In this document: positions 60,212-64,000 of the stretch, piece by piece
How the letters are laid out: each line of letters starts with the position of its first letter
Numbering within the stretch: the stretch's first letter is position 1
Source: Lamellibrachia satsuma
Taxonomy: Eukaryota; Annelida; Polychaeta; Sabellida; Siboglinidae
Assembly (NCBI GenBank): GCA_033239005.1
Contig: BSQZ01000006.1
Span: 9,382,162 to 9,446,161, forward strand
Direction of reading: 5' to 3'
DNA length: 64,000 nucleotides
The notes under the pieces: model-generated
Database searches by the model: none
Seen by the model: only the letters and a program-made list of their open reading frames with translations
What the model was told of the DNA's origin: nothing
Position numbers and translations under genes: made by a program

Positions 60212-60840
60212 CTTTCAGTCACCAAAATCAGTTTTCTAGCTTACAACTTTCCAGCCAACAACTCGTGGACGCCATTTTCCCACTACATCAGTGTTCGAAA
60301 TGAGGGGGGACTGGGGGTCCAGGACCCCCATCAGGCACGAGAGACCTCTCATAAGCTTGGGGGTCCCACATTTCATCGAGGTACCGATGTAATTACCCTT
60401 CCACTGTTGCACCTTTTGCTGCGTGTGAGGCTACTCTGGTTCCTCTGTGCTCGACGGTTTTCGATGGAACTCGATCGATCTCGCAACAAGGACTCGATGG
60501 TTGTTGTAGAACTCGATCGATCTTGCAACAAGAACTTGACGGTTTTCGCAGAAATTGACGGTTTTCATTATGTTGGTAGTTTAGCTGATTCACTCAGCTC
60601 ACTCTATTGTCATTCAGTTAATCTCTGTTAAAAACATCCTAAATCATCCCACTCATATCATTGATGAGTGTGTGTTCTGTGGTTAAGGGCGCCATCTGTT
60701 GGGTGTCTGTTGTGTCTAGTTGAAGCATGTTTTACCTTGGCGTTTTACTTCTTTTACCTTGGCGTTTTACTTCTCAGAATTACAGAGCACTGTGTCTGCT
60801 AGCGCATTACTCCTGTAACGATGGTTTAGACCACAATTTA

Positions 60841-60886
60841 CAATTTAGTCATTTAGCAGATACTCTTATACAGAGCGACTTACAAC
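60841..60886 (+). repeat. Possible V-type SINE core remnant
   Basis: GTCATTTAGCAGATACTCTT followed by ATACAGAGCGACTTACAA resembles the conserved central segment of V-SINEs (CATTTAGCAGA...AGAGCGACTTACA). The recognition is from memory, and no tRNA-like head is visible upstream. Confidence 0.4.
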
Positions 60887-60899
60887 AAGTGCATTCAAC

Positions 60900-62140
<1,241 letters not shown>

Positions 62141-62619
62141 GACAGGAAGTTGTAAAATGTGTCTCTCGAATGAGATACTAAAAAATACATAACACCATTC
62201 CTTCTGGTATCCATGCCAGGGGGCGCAGAATCTAGGTCCGGAACGATATACCGGTGCTGGTGTATCGCGATACACACCGCACGGTACGGTACACGATACA
62301 CAATATCCGTATCGCGGTACACTACGATATGCAATAGAGGTAGGCAAAACATTATTCGCGTCACCTTTGTGAAACAAACGTTCAACGCTAACCACACCTG
62401 CCTGTGTGTCGATAAAATAGCGAAATATAATATGCAGTACGTTTTCGACATGTATATCTAACTATAAACTATGTAAAATCTTTACACTTCTACGCGCCCA
62501 AGCAGTTTGGACCATGTGAGTGACGACGTGACGTTTGCTGTAGCGTTGCCATGTCCACGTGATAACTAAACGTGTGTTTTACTGTCGTTGTGTCATTCTA
62601 GTCACTGTAGTCTGTATCG

Positions 62620-62738
62620 CACGCACACACGCACGCACACGCACGCACGCACGCACGCACACACACCACACCACACCACACACGCACGCACGCTCGCACG
62701 CACACACGCACGCACGCACACACACACACACACACATT
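62620..62738. repeat. CACG/CA microsatellite cluster
   Basis: Mixed ACGC, CA and CACAC runs; His/Thr/Arg open frames are artefacts. Confidence 0.93.
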
Positions 62739-62860
62739 CGTCTCAAAAACACAGTTCTGTTGCTCGTAGATGTTCTTTTATAATTGTATGTAATGTACGT
62801 GACCATTACTCCATCGAGGGTAAAGCTACTAGATATCAATGTTCAATGTTGCATAACACG

Positions 62861-62964
<104 letters not shown>

Positions 62965-63425
62965 TGCACTTTATTTTCGGAGTGTCCAAAGTGATGAAGC
63001 GTGACAAGGGAAAATATACCTGTCACATATGTACGACAGTCTGACAAGTGCTCCATCTGTCCAAATGTCCAGCAGACTGGAGATGAAACGTTGATAAAAG
63101 TATGAACAACATTTTGCTCGTGAATCGTGAACAATGAAAATTATAATTCACATACATTTAAATAATGTCATGATGACCTTGTGTCCTTACACTTTAGAAA
63201 CGTTTGCACCCGTTCACCTGGCGAGGTTACGCCACGAGGTATTTAAAGTGATCAGACAACAATGAATATCGTCAGTACCTGAAGACCGTCGGTAAATACG
63301 TTGAATGGGACGAATTCTGTAGACTGTTTACCGGCGTACTCACTCGCCAGGTCGTGCCCAGGTGTACTCAGACCACTACAGTTGCTTACAAATTATTGTA
63401 AAATCGAACGGGCATTTGAAGAATC

Positions 63426-63682
<257 letters not shown>

Positions 63683-64000
63683 ACGAACCACACCACTGTC
63701 GAATGGTCAAACAAATTCTACGTGACATCTGAAACTCAGTAATTCGACACTGAGCATAATTGAAGGCGTTGGCACACTAGCTCGGGGTATGTTCGGGGTA
63801 TAACCTATAAATGACGGTGTACGGCAGGGGTCTCAGCCTCCAACCTTTTTTGGGGTCAGTCTCCCACATCCCACCAACCACACCTCCCTCCTATTTTAAG
63901 GCCAACCTCCCACCCCACTTGTTGCCACATCCCGAGCTGTACAACGCCCTCGGTGCCGACTGCCATCCGCTTGATCGTGTGACCGATAACTAGGCAACCA

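Noticed and set aside
62230..62335. GATACAC/GTATCG-rich inverted motifs
   Set aside because: Short imperfect palindromes in low-complexity sequence, with no boundaries or copies visible here.

Overview
The window is animal nuclear DNA: small exons with GT-AG borders, long introns, and many retrotransposons, minisatellites and (TA)n tracts. A U7 snRNP gene (LSM11), a CARD, a caspase catalytic domain and a penta-EF-hand protein, together with CR1, Gypsy/Mag-like and Penelope-like elements, suggest a marine invertebrate. A lophotrochozoan such as a mollusc, or a cephalochordate, would fit, but the sequence alone does not settle the phylum.

Layout. (1) 1-15.8 kb, minus strand: a caspase gene whose catalytic large-subunit exons (88-263, 592-818) run off the left edge. 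Upstream exons at 1297-1550, 2137-2217, 10763-10906, 12615-12685 and 13112-13182 join in one continuous phase and encode a long linker with repeated VMEDT motifs. A possible first exon lies at 15612-15762. Its introns hold a 40-bp minisatellite, nested CR1 LINEs and a hAT-like element. (2) 16-21 kb: an old Gypsy fragment and a nearly intact Gypsy element with LTRs that look identical. (3) 22.3-33.5 kb, minus strand: five exons of an ALG-2-like penta-EF-hand protein and, upstream on the same strand, three exons of a caspase-9-like CARD. The two sets could be one CARD-PEF gene. A full-length CR1 LINE with both ORFs open sits in one PEF intron. A TTAA-flanked element with a THAP-like fragment lies between the CARD and PEF exons. 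(4) 33.7-38.4 kb: broken LINE copies and duplicated repeats. (5) 39.6-43.6 kb, minus strand: complete LSM11 in four coding exons. (6) 43.9-52.2 kb, plus strand: complete eight-exon CCDC166-like coiled-coil gene, divergent from LSM11 across about 285 bp. Its first intron holds a large inverted repeat. (7) 52.2-64 kb: no gene that I can support; tandem and segmental repeats, RT remnants and long (TA)n tracts.

Functionally, the left half groups apoptosis and calcium-signalling domains (CARD, caspase, penta-EF-hand) on one strand. The right half pairs a histone pre-mRNA processing gene with a probable ciliary or coiled-coil gene. Gene models come from reading splice sites and phases by eye; no search or transcript data were available.
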